Source of the DNA: Pseudomonas bubulae | GTDB taxonomy: Bacteria > Pseudomonadota > Gammaproteobacteria > Pseudomonadales > Pseudomonadaceae | Reading direction: 5' to 3' | Length of the DNA stretch: 64,000 nt | NCBI RefSeq assembly: GCF_900618535.1 | Contig: NZ_UYJA01000002.1 | Coordinates: forward strand, 372,001-436,000 | In this document: in pieces, positions 45,601 through 53,748 of the stretch | Position numbering within the stretch: the stretch's first letter is position 1 | Layout: each line of letters starts with the position of its first letter | The notes under the pieces: generated by a model | Seen by the model: only the letters and a program-made list of their open reading frames with translations | Told to the model about the DNA's origin: nothing | The model's database searches: none | Program-made: the position numbers and the translations under genes

Positions 45601-45760
45601 GCGCAGATACCTGGATGGTCGGGAATTCCGCCTCGGGCAAGGGCGCCACGGGTAACCGGGGAAAGGCAATCAGCCCCACCAGCACCAGGGCGAAGGTCAG
45701 CAATACCGTGGCGACCGGGTGATCGACACACCAGGCGGACACCGAGCGGCTGCGGGTCAT
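42665..45760 (-). CDS. RND efflux pump inner membrane transporter (HAE1/MdtC-like)
   Basis: A 1031-residue polytopic pump with twelve predicted helices and two large periplasmic loops. The proton-relay motif of helix 4 is GFVVDDAIVVVENIHRHLE, with an Asp-Asp pair as in drug pumps. The opening reads CVDHPVATVLLTFALVLVGLIAF and resembles MdtB/MdtC, not the heavy-metal CzcA/CusA group. It would export drugs or other amphiphilic compounds using proton flow. Its ATG overlaps the adaptor's stop (ATGA). There is no outer membrane factor gene in the operon, so an external OprM/TolC-type channel must be used. Confidence 0.93.
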   Translation of the reverse strand: MTRSRSVSAWCVDHPVATVLLTFALVLVGLIAFPRLPVAPLPEAEFPTIQVSAQLPGASPDTMASSVATPLEVQFSAIPGMTQMTSSSALGSTTLTLQFTLDKSIDTAAQEVQAAINTASGKLPKDMPTLPTWKKVNPADSPVLILSISSLQMPGTELSDYVETLLARQISQIDGVGLINITGQQRPAIRVQASADKLAAIGLTLADIRLAIQQTSLNLAKGALYGPSSISTLSTNDQLFDADEYGQLIVSYKDGAPVQLRDVARVINGSENDYVQAWSGHQPGLNLVISRQPGANIVDTVDRIQAALPGLQAMLPASVEVTVLSDRTKTIRASLHEVEITLLIAVLLVVAVMALFLRQWSATLIVSAVLGVSLIASFALMYVLGFSLNNLTLVAIVVAVGFVVDDAIVVVENIHRHLEAGESMRDAAIKGSSEIGFTVVSISVSLVAAFIPLLFMGGVVGRLFKEFALTATSTIMISVVVSLTLAPTLAALFMRTPEHKPDARPGFGERLLGLYEKGLKRALAHQRLMLGIFAVTLAMAIAGYVLIPKGFFPVQDTGFVLGTTEAASDISFPDMTQKHLALAEIIGNDPAVQAFSHAVGVTGSNQTIANGRFWIALKDRGQRDVSASEFIDRIRPQLAKVPGIVLYLRAGQDINLSSGPSRSQYQYVLKSNDGPTLTTWTQRLTEKLRANPAFRDLSNDLQLGGSITHISIDRNAAARFGLTATDVDEALYDAFGQRQVNEFQTETNQYNVILEVDAQQRGKAESLNYFYLRSPLTGEMVPLSAVARVDAPISGPLSISHDGMFPAANLSFNLAPGVALGDAVLMLNQAKNDIGMPGTISGNFQGAAQAFQSSLASQPWLILAALVAVYIILGVLYESFVHPLTIISTLPSAGLGALLMLWICGQDFSIMALIGLVLLIGIVKKNGILMIDFALDAQRTRGLSPEEAIYQACITRFRPIIMTTLAALLGALPLMLGYGTGAELRQPLGIAVVGGLLVSQALTLFTTPVIYLWLERLFHRSKPVSLLATNH

Positions 45761-46902
45761 GGCTGCACCCGGGCAGCCGTTGGCCCGCTCAGGACTTCAA
45801 CCCGCGAGCCGGACTTGAGCCGCGACTGGCCATCGCTGACCAGTGTGTCGCCGGGGTTGACGCCGGTGATGATGCTCAGTTCGGTGTCCTGAAAAGTCAG
45901 CTGCACGGGAACGGTTTCGACCTTGTCGCCGCTGACCCGGTAGACGAAGTAATTATCCAGCCCGCGCTGCACCACTTGCGGTGGCACCACCAGCGCGTTG
46001 CGGTCCAGTCCGGTCTGGATTTCGACATTGACCAGCTGGCCCGGCCACAAGCTTTGCGTGGAGTTGTCGAACTGAGCCTTGGCCTTGATTGTGCCGGTGG
46101 TTGCCGAGACCTGATTGTCGATCAGGCTAAGGCGGCCCTCGCCCAGTTGCGTGCCGCTACTGCCGGTATTGCCGACAAAGGCTTTGACCCGGGCCGGTTG
46201 TTTGGCCGTGAGCAAGTCGTGGAGCAGGGGCAAGTGCTGCTGGGGCAGGGAAAACTCCACGGCAATGGGGGCGATCTGGGTCACGGAAAACAGCCCCTGG
46301 GCATCGCTGACCCTTAGAAAGTTACCCGCATCTACTGCGCGAATGCCCACGCGCCCGCTGACCGGGGACTGGATTTGCGTAAAGGACAACTGCACCTGTG
46401 CCGCGGCAATCGCCGCCTGATCACCCTTTGCCGAAGCCTTGAGCTGATTGACCAGGGCTTGCTGCTGATCGAGGGTTTGCCGGGACACGCCATTGTCCAC
46501 GCTCAACAACTGATAGCGCTTGAGGTCGGCCAATGCGACCTGCAGTTGCGCCTGGTTCTGTCCCAGTTGGGCCCTGGCCTGATCCAGGCTGGCCTTGATC
46601 GAGCGGTCATCGAGAGTAGCCAGCAGGTCGCCAGCCTTGACCGTCTGGCCTTCCTTGACCCGAATACCCGTGAGGATGCCGTCGATTTGCGGACGTATGA
46701 TGACGCTGTGCAGCGACAGTACGGCGCCAATCCCGTTGATATAGCGCGGTACATCCTGTTGCAGGACTTGCACGACCCGCACCGGCACTGGCGCGCTACC
46801 TGCCGATTTGCCGGGCGCCGGGCGATTGAGCCACCAGACGCTGCTACCCATCAGGGCAATCAGCAGCGTGCCCAGCAAGATTTTTTTGGTTTTATTGGGC
46901 AT
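45757..46902 (-). CDS. RND efflux periplasmic adaptor (membrane fusion protein)
   Basis: A 381-residue adaptor with a short N-terminal membrane anchor (ILLGTLLIALMGSSVWWL), the lipoyl-half motifs around RPQIDGILTGIRVKEGQTVKAGDLLATLDD and SPVSGRVGIRAVDAGN, a helical hairpin rich in Gln/Ala (about 100-165), and the beta-barrel and membrane-proximal domains. MdtA-like. It links the inner membrane pump to an outer membrane channel. First gene of the operon; the 270 bases upstream must contain the promoter and also hold the hairpin repeat at 47012-47045. Confidence 0.93.
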   Translation of the reverse strand: MPNKTKKILLGTLLIALMGSSVWWLNRPAPGKSAGSAPVPVRVVQVLQQDVPRYINGIGAVLSLHSVIIRPQIDGILTGIRVKEGQTVKAGDLLATLDDRSIKASLDQARAQLGQNQAQLQVALADLKRYQLLSVDNGVSRQTLDQQQALVNQLKASAKGDQAAIAAAQVQLSFTQIQSPVSGRVGIRAVDAGNFLRVSDAQGLFSVTQIAPIAVEFSLPQQHLPLLHDLLTAKQPARVKAFVGNTGSSGTQLGEGRLSLIDNQVSATTGTIKAKAQFDNSTQSLWPGQLVNVEIQTGLDRNALVVPPQVVQRGLDNYFVYRVSGDKVETVPVQLTFQDTELSIITGVNPGDTLVSDGQSRLKSGSRVEVLSGPTAARVQP

Positions 46903-47011
46903 GCCGGATAGACGCCGTGTGCGTGGAATGGGGGCTTATAGAAAGGTTATAGCGTGTGGACCCGGTCATAACGGTGACGGCTAACTGACATTTGTGACAG
47001 CTTTAAGGTTT

Positions 47012-47045
47012 GTAGCAGCTGCCTCGTTCCTTCGGCAGCTGCTAC
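47012..47045. repeat. Palindromic intergenic repeat, CTGCC-GAAGGAACGAGG type
   Basis: GTAGCAGCTGCC and GGCAGCTGCTAC form perfect 12-base arms around a ten-base loop. Related sequences occur at 50812-50833, 53721-53748, 54413-54440 and partly at 40514-40526. Confidence 0.75.
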
Positions 47046-47172
47046 GTCACGGGTTTTCACCACGGGTTGGATTATTTTTACGACCAGCGAGTGCAACCTA
47101 TACAGGGTGCGCAGGTATACTGGGCGGTCTTGCGCCATCCGGCCTGTTTATTTCCCGTATATCGGAGCTTTC

Positions 47173-47400
47173 ATGACTTCTCCTACACCAACGACCGCTC
47201 CTGATGCCGTGAGCACCGAGAACCTCGATACCCCGGAAAAACCGGTCATTCCTGCGTTCACTTTTCCGTTCAAGCCATCGGAGTTTGCCAAGGCCAAGTC
47301 CCAGGGCAAGGCGTACTACCAAAAAAGCGGCCTCGGCGGTCATGATAAAACCCCTAACGCGCCCCCTCATGGCACCCGCAAAACCATGGGCAAACGCTAA
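47173..47400 (+). CDS. Conserved-type small hypothetical protein
   Basis: A 75-residue protein, start at ATG 47173 with GGAG five bases upstream. The sequence is Pro/Thr-rich at the N-terminus and basic at the C-terminus, with FTFPFKPSEFAKAKSQGKAY in the middle; no signal peptide, helix or known domain is visible. I do not recognise the family, but the coding character (good ribosome site, strand isolation, stop before a spacer) is acceptable. Confidence 0.65.
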   Translation: MTSPTPTTAPDAVSTENLDTPEKPVIPAFTFPFKPSEFAKAKSQGKAYYQKSGLGGHDKTPNAPPHGTRKTMGKR

Positions 47401-47552
47401 TTTTATGCCCTAAAAAGTGGCAATATGCCATTAGTGTTTGTTCAGGCCTGATTAACTCCTTTAGTCATGCGCCAGATCAGTATTTGCTTAATAGGTGCGC
47501 TTAGAGTCGACGACCCTGCCGACTCTTCTCTAATAATCCGAGCGCGCCCGTC

Positions 47553-49139
47553 ATGAAAATCAATCTACCGATTACCGGCCGATCCGTTGATTTTGCCCCC
47601 GACGCCAACATCCTCTCCACCACTGATCTCGACAGCACCATCACCTACGCCAACCCTGACTTTATCGAGGTCAGCGGTTATGAACTGAGCGAGTTGCTGG
47701 GCACCCCGCACAACCTGCTGCGCCATCCCGACATGCCGCCCGCCGCTTTCAGCCATATGTGGCAGACCCTCAAGGCGGGGCGCTCGTGGATGGGGATGGT
47801 GAAAAACCGTTGCAGAAACGGTGATCACTATTGGGTCAGCGCCTATGTCACGCCGGTGATGAAAAATGGCGAGACCGTCGAGTACCAATCCGTGCGTACC
47901 CACCCGACTCCTGAACGTGTCGCGGTCGCCGAGGCCCACTACGCCGCTCTACGCTCGGGGCGCAAGCCGCTGTTGCCGGCCGGCTTGCGCCTTGGCTTGG
48001 GGGGCAGGCTGGCATTGTTTGTCAGTGCCGTATTTGGCGCCGTTACAGCCGTGGGCACGCTGTGGCTGGCCAGCGTTGACGCACAGGCCGGGCTGTTGAT
48101 CTGGCTGCTGGGCAGTCTGTTGAGTTCGCTGGCCATTGCCTGGTTGCTGCGGCCTTTGCATGCATTGACCCGTCGCGCCAAAGGCGTTGGCGACAATCCG
48201 TTGAGCCAGCAGATTTATACCGGGCGCCGTGATGAGTTCGGCCAGATCGAGTTTGCCCTGCATATGCTTGAGGCCCAGGTCGGCGCTGTGGTGGGGCGTA
48301 TCGGTGATGTCTCGCAGCGATTGGCCGGGCACGCCAGCGAACTGGTTCAGCATCTGCAAAGCAGCCATGCCAGCACCTTGAATCAACAGTTGGAGACCGA
48401 TCAGGTGGCCACTGCTATCAACGAAATGGCGGCGAGTGTGGCGCAGGTAGCGATCAACGCCCAGCAGGCGTCGCAAGCAGCCGATCGGGTGCAAAGTGAA
48501 ACCCGTGAAGGCCATCAGCTGGTGACGCAGAGCCGCAGCACGGTGCAGCACCTGGCGACGGAGCTGGAGCGAGCCACCGAGGTGGTGCATCACCTGGAAA
48601 GTCACAGCAGCGATATTTCCTCGGTGCTGGAAGTGATCCGCAGTATTGCCGAACAAACCAATTTGCTGGCGCTCAACGCCGCTATCGAAGCGGCCCGCGC
48701 AGGTGATCAGGGCCGCGGCTTTGCCGTGGTGGCCGATGAGGTTCGTGGTCTGGCCCAGCGTACGCAGCAGTCGACCAGTGAAATCCAGGCCATGATCAGC
48801 GCTCTGCAAGAAGGTGCCCGGGCGGCGGTGCAGGTCATCCAGCAAAGCAGTGAATACGCTCAGAGCAGTGTCAATCAGACCCAACTGGCCAGTTGCGCGC
48901 TGGACGGGATCAGTGCACAAGTTCAGAAGATCACCGAGATGAGTGTGCAGATCGCCTCGGCGGTCGAAGAGCAAAGCGTGGTCAGTGAAGATATCAACCG
49001 TAATATCGCCGGGATTCGCAGTGCCTGTGACGTCACTGTGGATGCCGGGCAACAGAGCCATCGCCATTCAGGGGATGTCGCCGAGCTGGCCGCAGGTTTG
49101 CGCTCGCTTGCGCAAGAGTTCTGGCAAACCCGGCGCTAA
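47553..49139 (+). CDS. PAS-containing chemoreceptor, Aer-like
   Basis: A 528-residue methyl-accepting chemotaxis protein. The N-terminal 120 residues form a PAS domain ([39 protein letters not shown]) of the Aer type, which binds FAD in Aer and senses redox or energy state. Two short hydrophobic helices (about 155-175 and 180-202) form the membrane hairpin, then HAMP-like and signalling regions with the tip sequence [32 protein letters not shown]. There is no large periplasmic domain, so the input is cytoplasmic. Its stop overlaps the convergent GNAT gene by four bases. Confidence 0.92.
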   Translation: MKINLPITGRSVDFAPDANILSTTDLDSTITYANPDFIEVSGYELSELLGTPHNLLRHPDMPPAAFSHMWQTLKAGRSWMGMVKNRCRNGDHYWVSAYVTPVMKNGETVEYQSVRTHPTPERVAVAEAHYAALRSGRKPLLPAGLRLGLGGRLALFVSAVFGAVTAVGTLWLASVDAQAGLLIWLLGSLLSSLAIAWLLRPLHALTRRAKGVGDNPLSQQIYTGRRDEFGQIEFALHMLEAQVGAVVGRIGDVSQRLAGHASELVQHLQSSHASTLNQQLETDQVATAINEMAASVAQVAINAQQASQAADRVQSETREGHQLVTQSRSTVQHLATELERATEVVHHLESHSSDISSVLEVIRSIAEQTNLLALNAAIEAARAGDQGRGFAVVADEVRGLAQRTQQSTSEIQAMISALQEGARAAVQVIQQSSEYAQSSVNQTQLASCALDGISAQVQKITEMSVQIASAVEEQSVVSEDINRNIAGIRSACDVTVDAGQQSHRHSGDVAELAAGLRSLAQEFWQTRR

Positions 49140-49609
49140 AGCGCCTCGCGCTGGATCAGGGTCATGCCGTGCTTGTCGTACAGGCGCCGGGCGTTGTGGT
49201 TGTGCTCCATGACCTTGAGATCCAGACAAGCCTCACGGCGCTGGCGGAAAACGGCAAAGACATGGTTGAGCAGTGCGCCGCCCAAGCCCCGGCCCCGGTG
49301 GTGCGGGTGTACCGCCAGATCCTTGAGGTAGGCGCTGGTCCAGGCCTGGGCAACCGCAACGGCCTGGCCCTCCAGGAGGATCACAAAACACAGTGCGGGA
49401 TCGTACTCGGGGTCATGCTGCAGGCCGTGTTGCCAGTCCTGCAGGGTTTGCATGCTGCCGGTGCCGTCGGTATGGCTCAGGCTGATCAGGGCATGTACCG
49501 GTTGCAGCAGCTCCTCGGTGAGCGTTACCAGGGTGAAGCCCTGGGGCCAGTGGGCCGGTGGCAATGGCTGGCGCAAATCTTTGCGCAGCAACAGGCAATA
49601 CTGGCTCAT
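49136..49609 (-). CDS. GNAT family N-acetyltransferase
   Basis: A 157-residue acetyltransferase. Motif A for acetyl-CoA is [20 protein letters not shown] (Q/RxxGxG/A variant), and the C-terminal part reads [19 protein letters not shown], the common HNxxARRLYxKxGF pattern. The acceptor is unknown. The ATG at 49609 lies five bases after the cheV stop, so the two genes look coupled although no strong ribosome site is seen. The 3' end overlaps the chemoreceptor's by four bases in convergent orientation. Confidence 0.85.
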   Translation of the reverse strand: MSQYCLLLRKDLRQPLPPAHWPQGFTLVTLTEELLQPVHALISLSHTDGTGSMQTLQDWQHGLQHDPEYDPALCFVILLEGQAVAVAQAWTSAYLKDLAVHPHHRGRGLGGALLNHVFAVFRQRREACLDLKVMEHNHNARRLYDKHGMTLIQREAL

Positions 49610-49614
49610 GCTAC

Positions 49615-50514
49615 TCAGTAACCTTGCTCGGCAACCGTGCGCGCGGCGAGGATCAAGCACTGTGTAAGCTCCGGTGAAGAGAACTTGGTCAGCACCGCAT
49701 TGGCCCCCGCCAGGCGCGCCTTTTCGCTGTTCATCGCACTGTTGAGCGAGGTGTGCAGCAGCACATACAGATGGGCAAAGTCCGGGGTGTCGCGCACGGT
49801 ACGGGTAAAGGCGTAGCCATCCATTTCCGACATTTCGATATCCGACACCAGCACGTTGATCTGATCCGGCGTGCCTTGCAGCTCCAGTAACCGCTCGATG
49901 GCTTCCTTGGCGCTGCGTGCGGTGTGGCAATGCAGGCCCAGGTTGCGCAGGGTAATGACCGACTGTTGCAGGGCCACCTGACTGTCATCCACCACCAGAA
50001 TTCGGGCATTGGCCAGCAGTTTTGACTCTTCTTTACTGAGGCTGTCGCTGGCGTCCTCGACCTTGGCCGGGGCGATGCCGTGGATCACTTTTTCGATATC
50101 CAGCACTTGCACCAATACACCGTCGACCTGGGTCACACCGGTGATATACGAGCGCTTGCCGGAGCCGTAGGGCGGCGGACGGATATCGGTGCTCAGGCAG
50201 TGCACGATTTTGCTCACCGCCTGCACATGCAGCCCCTGTTTGGAGCGGCTGACATCGGTGACGATCAGGCAACCAGCATCCGGGTCGAGCAGCGGCTGCT
50301 CGCCGATGGCACGGCTCAGGTCGATTACCGACAGTGCCGCGCCGCGCAACACGGCGATGCCTTTAACATTGGGGTGGGACTCGGGCATTTTGGTCAGCGG
50401 CGGACAGGGAATGATTTCACTGACCTTGAGCAGGTTGATCGCCAACAACTTGCCGCTGCGCAGAGTGAAGAGCAGAAGGGAGAGTGAGTCTGCGCGGGCA
50501 TTGTTCGATGACAT
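49615..50514 (-). CDS. cheV: Chemotaxis coupling/response protein CheV
   Basis: A 299-residue protein with an N-terminal CheW-like domain (LLLFTLRSGKLLAINLLKVSEII, KGIAVLRGAALSVIDL) and a C-terminal receiver domain (RILVVDDSQVALQQS) whose phospho-acceptor is Asp225 in VLVSDIEMSEMDGYAF. CheV couples receptors to CheA and adapts by phosphorylation. The receiver keeps the acidic Asp-Asp pair and a Lys in AVLTKFSSPE. Located beside a chemoreceptor gene on the opposite strand, consistent with a role in the same pathway. Confidence 0.93.
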   Translation of the reverse strand: MSSNNARADSLSLLLFTLRSGKLLAINLLKVSEIIPCPPLTKMPESHPNVKGIAVLRGAALSVIDLSRAIGEQPLLDPDAGCLIVTDVSRSKQGLHVQAVSKIVHCLSTDIRPPPYGSGKRSYITGVTQVDGVLVQVLDIEKVIHGIAPAKVEDASDSLSKEESKLLANARILVVDDSQVALQQSVITLRNLGLHCHTARSAKEAIERLLELQGTPDQINVLVSDIEMSEMDGYAFTRTVRDTPDFAHLYVLLHTSLNSAMNSEKARLAGANAVLTKFSSPELTQCLILAARTVAEQGY

Positions 50515-50594
50515 AAAAATCTTCTGTGCTGGGAGCGATACGGGGTTATCGACCTGAATGTTACGGGCTTTAACCGGTCGGCATAAATCCCCTT

Positions 50595-50705
50595 GTAGAT
50601 ACTCTGTTGCAGGTCAAGCCCTATTGTGGGAGCGAGCCTGCTCGCGAACGACCTTCGCGAGCAGGCTCGCTCCCACAGTTGCAGTGTTCCTGCAGCTGTC
50701 GAGCC
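50595..50705. repeat. REP-containing repeat, copy B (full form)
   Basis: The hairpin has perfect 23-base arms (50625-50647 and 50655-50677) with a seven-base loop. The 30-base left flank is the exact reverse complement of 40569-40598. Seen as the intact version of copy A, which is inverted relative to it. Confidence 0.9.
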
Positions 50706-50832
50706 TGCGAGGCTGCGTTCGGCGGCGAAGCCGTCGCGAAATCAGACACTGCGGTGTGCCAGGTAAAGCCGGCTCTCAGGGTTTACGACGGCTGCGCCGC
50801 CGGACGCAGCCTGCGTTCCTCGGCAGTTGCTA
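50689..50832. repeat. Large imperfect inverted repeat
   Basis: A 27-base arm at 50710-50736 is matched by the reverse complement of 50786-50812 with two mismatches; outward similarity continues for some fifteen bases to CTGTCGAG (50694) and CTCGGCAG (50819). About 50 bases separate the arms. It carries no reading frame. It adjoins copy B and fills the space before norR. Confidence 0.8.
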
Positions 50833-50837
50833 CGGGA

Positions 50838-52385
50838 TCAGGGTTTCAGGCCCAACCGTTTGGCCATGCGGGCCAGGTTTGCCCGGTCAAGCCCCAGCTC
50901 CCGCGCCGCACTGGCCCAGTTGTGCTGATGGCGTTCCAGGCAGGTGCTGATCAGCTGGCGCTGGTAATTTTCAGTGGCCTGGCGCAAGTCGCCCACGGCA
51001 TCCGGCAGGTTCTGGGGGGCGATCGGCGCAGCGCTGGCGCCGGAGGTCGGCAAATCCAGATCCGCCGCCGTCAGGGTCAGGATGCGCGGCCGCGTGCTGC
51101 AATTGCCCAAGGCTTTAAGGGCGCTGCGGCCAATCAGGTGTTCCAGTTCGCGCACATTGCCCGGCCAGGAATACTGCACCAGCGCCGCCTGCGCGTCGGG
51201 ACTCAGGCGCAGGCTGCCCAGGCCCATGCGCGAGCGGTTTTGCTCCAGAAAAAAGCCGCTCAGCAGCAACACATCACGGCCGCGTTCGCGCAAGGCTGGC
51301 ACCCTGAGCGGGTAAACGCTAAGGCGATGGTAAAAGTCGGCGCGGTAGCGACCGCTGCGCACTTCTTCGGCCAGGTCGCGGTTGGTGGCTGCGATCAGGC
51401 GTACGTCGACCCGGTGCTCCTGATCCGAGCCCAGGCGTTGCAACTGCCCGCTTTGCAGCACCCGCAACAGCTTGGCCTGCACGGTCAGCGACAGCTCGCC
51501 CACTTCATCCAGAAACAACGTGCCACCGTTGGCAAGCTCGAACTTGCCGCGTCGGTCGTTGGTGGCACCGGTAAAGGCACCGCGCACATGGCCGAACAGT
51601 TCGCTTTCAACCAGCGTGTCGGGCAAGGCCGCGCAGTTAAGGCTGATCAGCGGTTTGTCTGCCCGTGGCGAGGCTGCGTGAATGGCCTGGGCCACCAGCT
51701 CCTTGCCGACACCGGTTTCACCGGTTATCAGTACCGTCAGATCGCTGCCGCCCACCAGGGCAATTTCTTCCAGTAAGCGTTTGTGCACCTTGCTCTGGCC
51801 GATCAGCTCCTTGTTGGGCGAGCCATTGGCTTGCCGATAGAGTTCGGCCTTGCGCTGCTCATCCTCGACCCGCAACGCCAGCCGTTCGATCCGTTGAGCC
51901 ACATTGACCGTAGCGGCAGCCAGGCTGGCAAAGGCCTGCAGGTCATCCAGCGAGACCGGCTCGAAGCGTTTGGAATCCAGTGCGTCGAGGGTTAGCAGCC
52001 CCCATGGGCGCTCTTCGACAAACAGCGGGCAGCCCATGCAGTCGTGGACTTCCAGGTGTTCGGCCAGCCCGTCGACCAGGCCGTCGTAGGGGTCTGGCAG
52101 TTCGCAGTTGCTGGGGAAACGGGTGGGCCCTGGACTTGCGAGCAAAGCCTGAAAGCGCGGGTGCTCGCTGACTTTGAAGCGCCGCCCCAGGGTGTCCAGG
52201 CTCAAGCCATCAACAGCCAACGGCACCAGCCATTCGCCATCCAGTCGCAGCAGGGCTGCGGCATCGCAAGGCAGCAGGGTGCGCAGCGCGTGCAGCAAGC
52301 GGCGATAGCGTTCGCTCTCGGGCAGATCACGGGACAGATCGTCCACCAGCGGCAGCAGGGTGGTCAGTAGCAGTTTTGCAGTCAT
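50838..52385 (-). CDS. norR: Nitric oxide-responsive sigma54 activator NorR
   Basis: A 515-residue bacterial enhancer-binding protein. The N-terminal GAF domain (1-160) carries PDPYDGL and HDCMGCPLF, where family members bind the non-heme iron that senses NO. The AAA+ domain has Walker A GETGVGKE, the sigma54-contact loop GAFTGA, Walker B GGTLFLDEVGEL and the arginine finger region RYRADFYHRL. The C-terminal helix-turn-helix reads NWASAARELGLDRANLARMAKRLG. It should activate hmp, which is divergent, from the three operator sites in between. One site overlaps its own start codon, indicating autoregulation. Confidence 0.96.
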   Translation of the reverse strand: MTAKLLLTTLLPLVDDLSRDLPESERYRRLLHALRTLLPCDAAALLRLDGEWLVPLAVDGLSLDTLGRRFKVSEHPRFQALLASPGPTRFPSNCELPDPYDGLVDGLAEHLEVHDCMGCPLFVEERPWGLLTLDALDSKRFEPVSLDDLQAFASLAAATVNVAQRIERLALRVEDEQRKAELYRQANGSPNKELIGQSKVHKRLLEEIALVGGSDLTVLITGETGVGKELVAQAIHAASPRADKPLISLNCAALPDTLVESELFGHVRGAFTGATNDRRGKFELANGGTLFLDEVGELSLTVQAKLLRVLQSGQLQRLGSDQEHRVDVRLIAATNRDLAEEVRSGRYRADFYHRLSVYPLRVPALRERGRDVLLLSGFFLEQNRSRMGLGSLRLSPDAQAALVQYSWPGNVRELEHLIGRSALKALGNCSTRPRILTLTAADLDLPTSGASAAPIAPQNLPDAVGDLRQATENYQRQLISTCLERHQHNWASAARELGLDRANLARMAKRLGLKP

Positions 52386-52436
52386 TTTGACCTCGCGTAG
52401 TCTTTATGACTATATAGTAACTCGTGTCAAAATGAC
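52381..52436 (+). promoter_or_regulatory. Three NorR operator boxes
   Basis: GTCATTTTGAC (52381-52391), GTCTTTATGAC (52400-52410) and GTCAAAATGAC (52426-52436) all fit the GT-N7-AC pattern with GTCA/TGAC-like arms. Boxes one and three are exact reverse complements of each other. Box one covers the norR start codon. They lie 42-97 bases upstream of the sigma54 -24 element of hmp. Confidence 0.85.
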
Positions 52437-52476
52437 TATGTTTGTATTAACTTGCTGATTTTAAAGGGTTTAATTG

Positions 52477-52493
52477 TTGGCACGGAAACTGAT
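52477..52493 (+). promoter_or_regulatory. Sigma54 promoter of hmp
   Basis: TTGGCACG at 52477-52484 is a full -24 element. The -12 position reads CTGAT (52489-52493), with GA in place of the usual GC at correct spacing. The hmp ATG is 47 bases downstream. Confidence 0.75.
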
Positions 52494-52539
52494 AAGTAAA
52501 GGGTAATTGTTGAAGCCTAAGTGCTCAGGAGTCACCCAT

Positions 52540-53712
52540 ATGCTTACTGCTCAGGATCGTGCCATCGTTAAATCTACCGTGCCACTGCTGGAAAGCGGCG
52601 GTGAAGGGCTGATTACACACTTCTATCGCATGATGCTTTCGGAATACCCGCAAGTGCGTTCGCTGTTCAACCCGGCCAACCAGGCCAGTGGCGACCAGCC
52701 GCGAGCACTGGCCAACGGCGTGCTGATGTATGCACGGCACATCGATCAGCTGGACCAGTTGGGCGATCTGGTGGCCCGGATCATCAACAAGCATGTTGCG
52801 TTGCAAATCCTCCCTGAGCACTACCCAATTGTTGGCAGCTGCCTGCTGCGGGCTATTGAAGAAGTGCTGGGCAGCGACATCGCGACCCCGCAAGTGCTCA
52901 GCGCCTGGGGAGCGGCCTACAACCAGTTGGCCGATATCCTGATCGGTGCCGAAGCTGCCATCTACGACGAAAAAGCTGCAGCACCTGGCGGCTGGCGCGG
53001 CGGGCGCGAGTTCAAACTGGCTGCCAAAATCCAGGAAAGTGCTGAAATCACTTCGTTTTACTTCCGCCCGGTAGACCAGCAACCGATCCTCGACTTTGCC
53101 CCGGGCCAGTATATCGGTCTGAAACTCATGATCGATGGCGAAGAAGTGCGTCGCAACTACTCACTGTCGGCGCTGGCTCAGGTCGGTCGCTACCGTATCA
53201 GCGTCAAGCGCGAGAAGGGTGGGGTGGTGTCCAACTTCCTGCACGACCGTCTGAATGTGGGCGATACCCTGGAACTGTTCCCGCCAGCGGGCGACTTCAC
53301 CCTGGCCAATAGCGAAAAACCGCTGGTGCTGATCAGTGGCGGTGTGGGCATAACACCGACCCTGGCGATGCTTGAAGCGGCCCTGGCGACAAAACGCCCG
53401 ATCCACTTTATCCACTGTGCCCGCAATGCCGATGTGCATGCCTTCCGCACATGGATCGATGAACTGGCAGACCAGCATCCGCAATTGAAGCGTTTCTACT
53501 GCTATGACGAGCAGGGCGAGTCTGCAGATCATGTAGGGCTTTTGACCGAAGAAGTACTGGCTCAGTGGTTACCGCAAGAGCGTGACCTGGATGCCTACTT
53601 CCTGGGGCCAAAAGGCTTTATGGGGGCGGTCAAGCGTCATCTCAAAGCCCTGGGTGTGCCGGAGCAGCAAAGCCGCTACGAGTTCTTCGGCCCGGCAGCC
53701 GAGCTGAAGTAG
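52540..53712 (+). CDS. hmp: Flavohemoprotein (nitric oxide dioxygenase)
   Basis: A 390-residue flavohemoglobin that converts NO and O2 to nitrate using NAD(P)H. The globin domain has Tyr29, Gln53 and the proximal His85 (INKHVAL), at the same positions as in E. coli Hmp. The FAD domain has RRNYSLSA (about 206-213), and the NAD domain has SGGVGITPTLAML. Cytoplasmic. The start at 52540 has AGGAG eight bases upstream; the frame from 52507 is not supported. Controlled by NorR and sigma54 as described for the upstream sites. Confidence 0.97.
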   Translation: MLTAQDRAIVKSTVPLLESGGEGLITHFYRMMLSEYPQVRSLFNPANQASGDQPRALANGVLMYARHIDQLDQLGDLVARIINKHVALQILPEHYPIVGSCLLRAIEEVLGSDIATPQVLSAWGAAYNQLADILIGAEAAIYDEKAAAPGGWRGGREFKLAAKIQESAEITSFYFRPVDQQPILDFAPGQYIGLKLMIDGEEVRRNYSLSALAQVGRYRISVKREKGGVVSNFLHDRLNVGDTLELFPPAGDFTLANSEKPLVLISGGVGITPTLAMLEAALATKRPIHFIHCARNADVHAFRTWIDELADQHPQLKRFYCYDEQGESADHVGLLTEEVLAQWLPQERDLDAYFLGPKGFMGAVKRHLKALGVPEQQSRYEFFGPAAELK

Positions 53713-53720
53713 GGCGCGTG

Positions 53721-53748
53721 GCAGCTGCCGAGGAACGAAGGCTGCTAC
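53721..53748. repeat. Intergenic repeat of the CTGCCGAGGAACGA type
   Basis: GCAGCTGCCGAGGAACGAAG followed by GCTGCTAC. It is the same element as at 47012-47045 with one arm altered, and lies just after the hmp stop. Confidence 0.65.
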
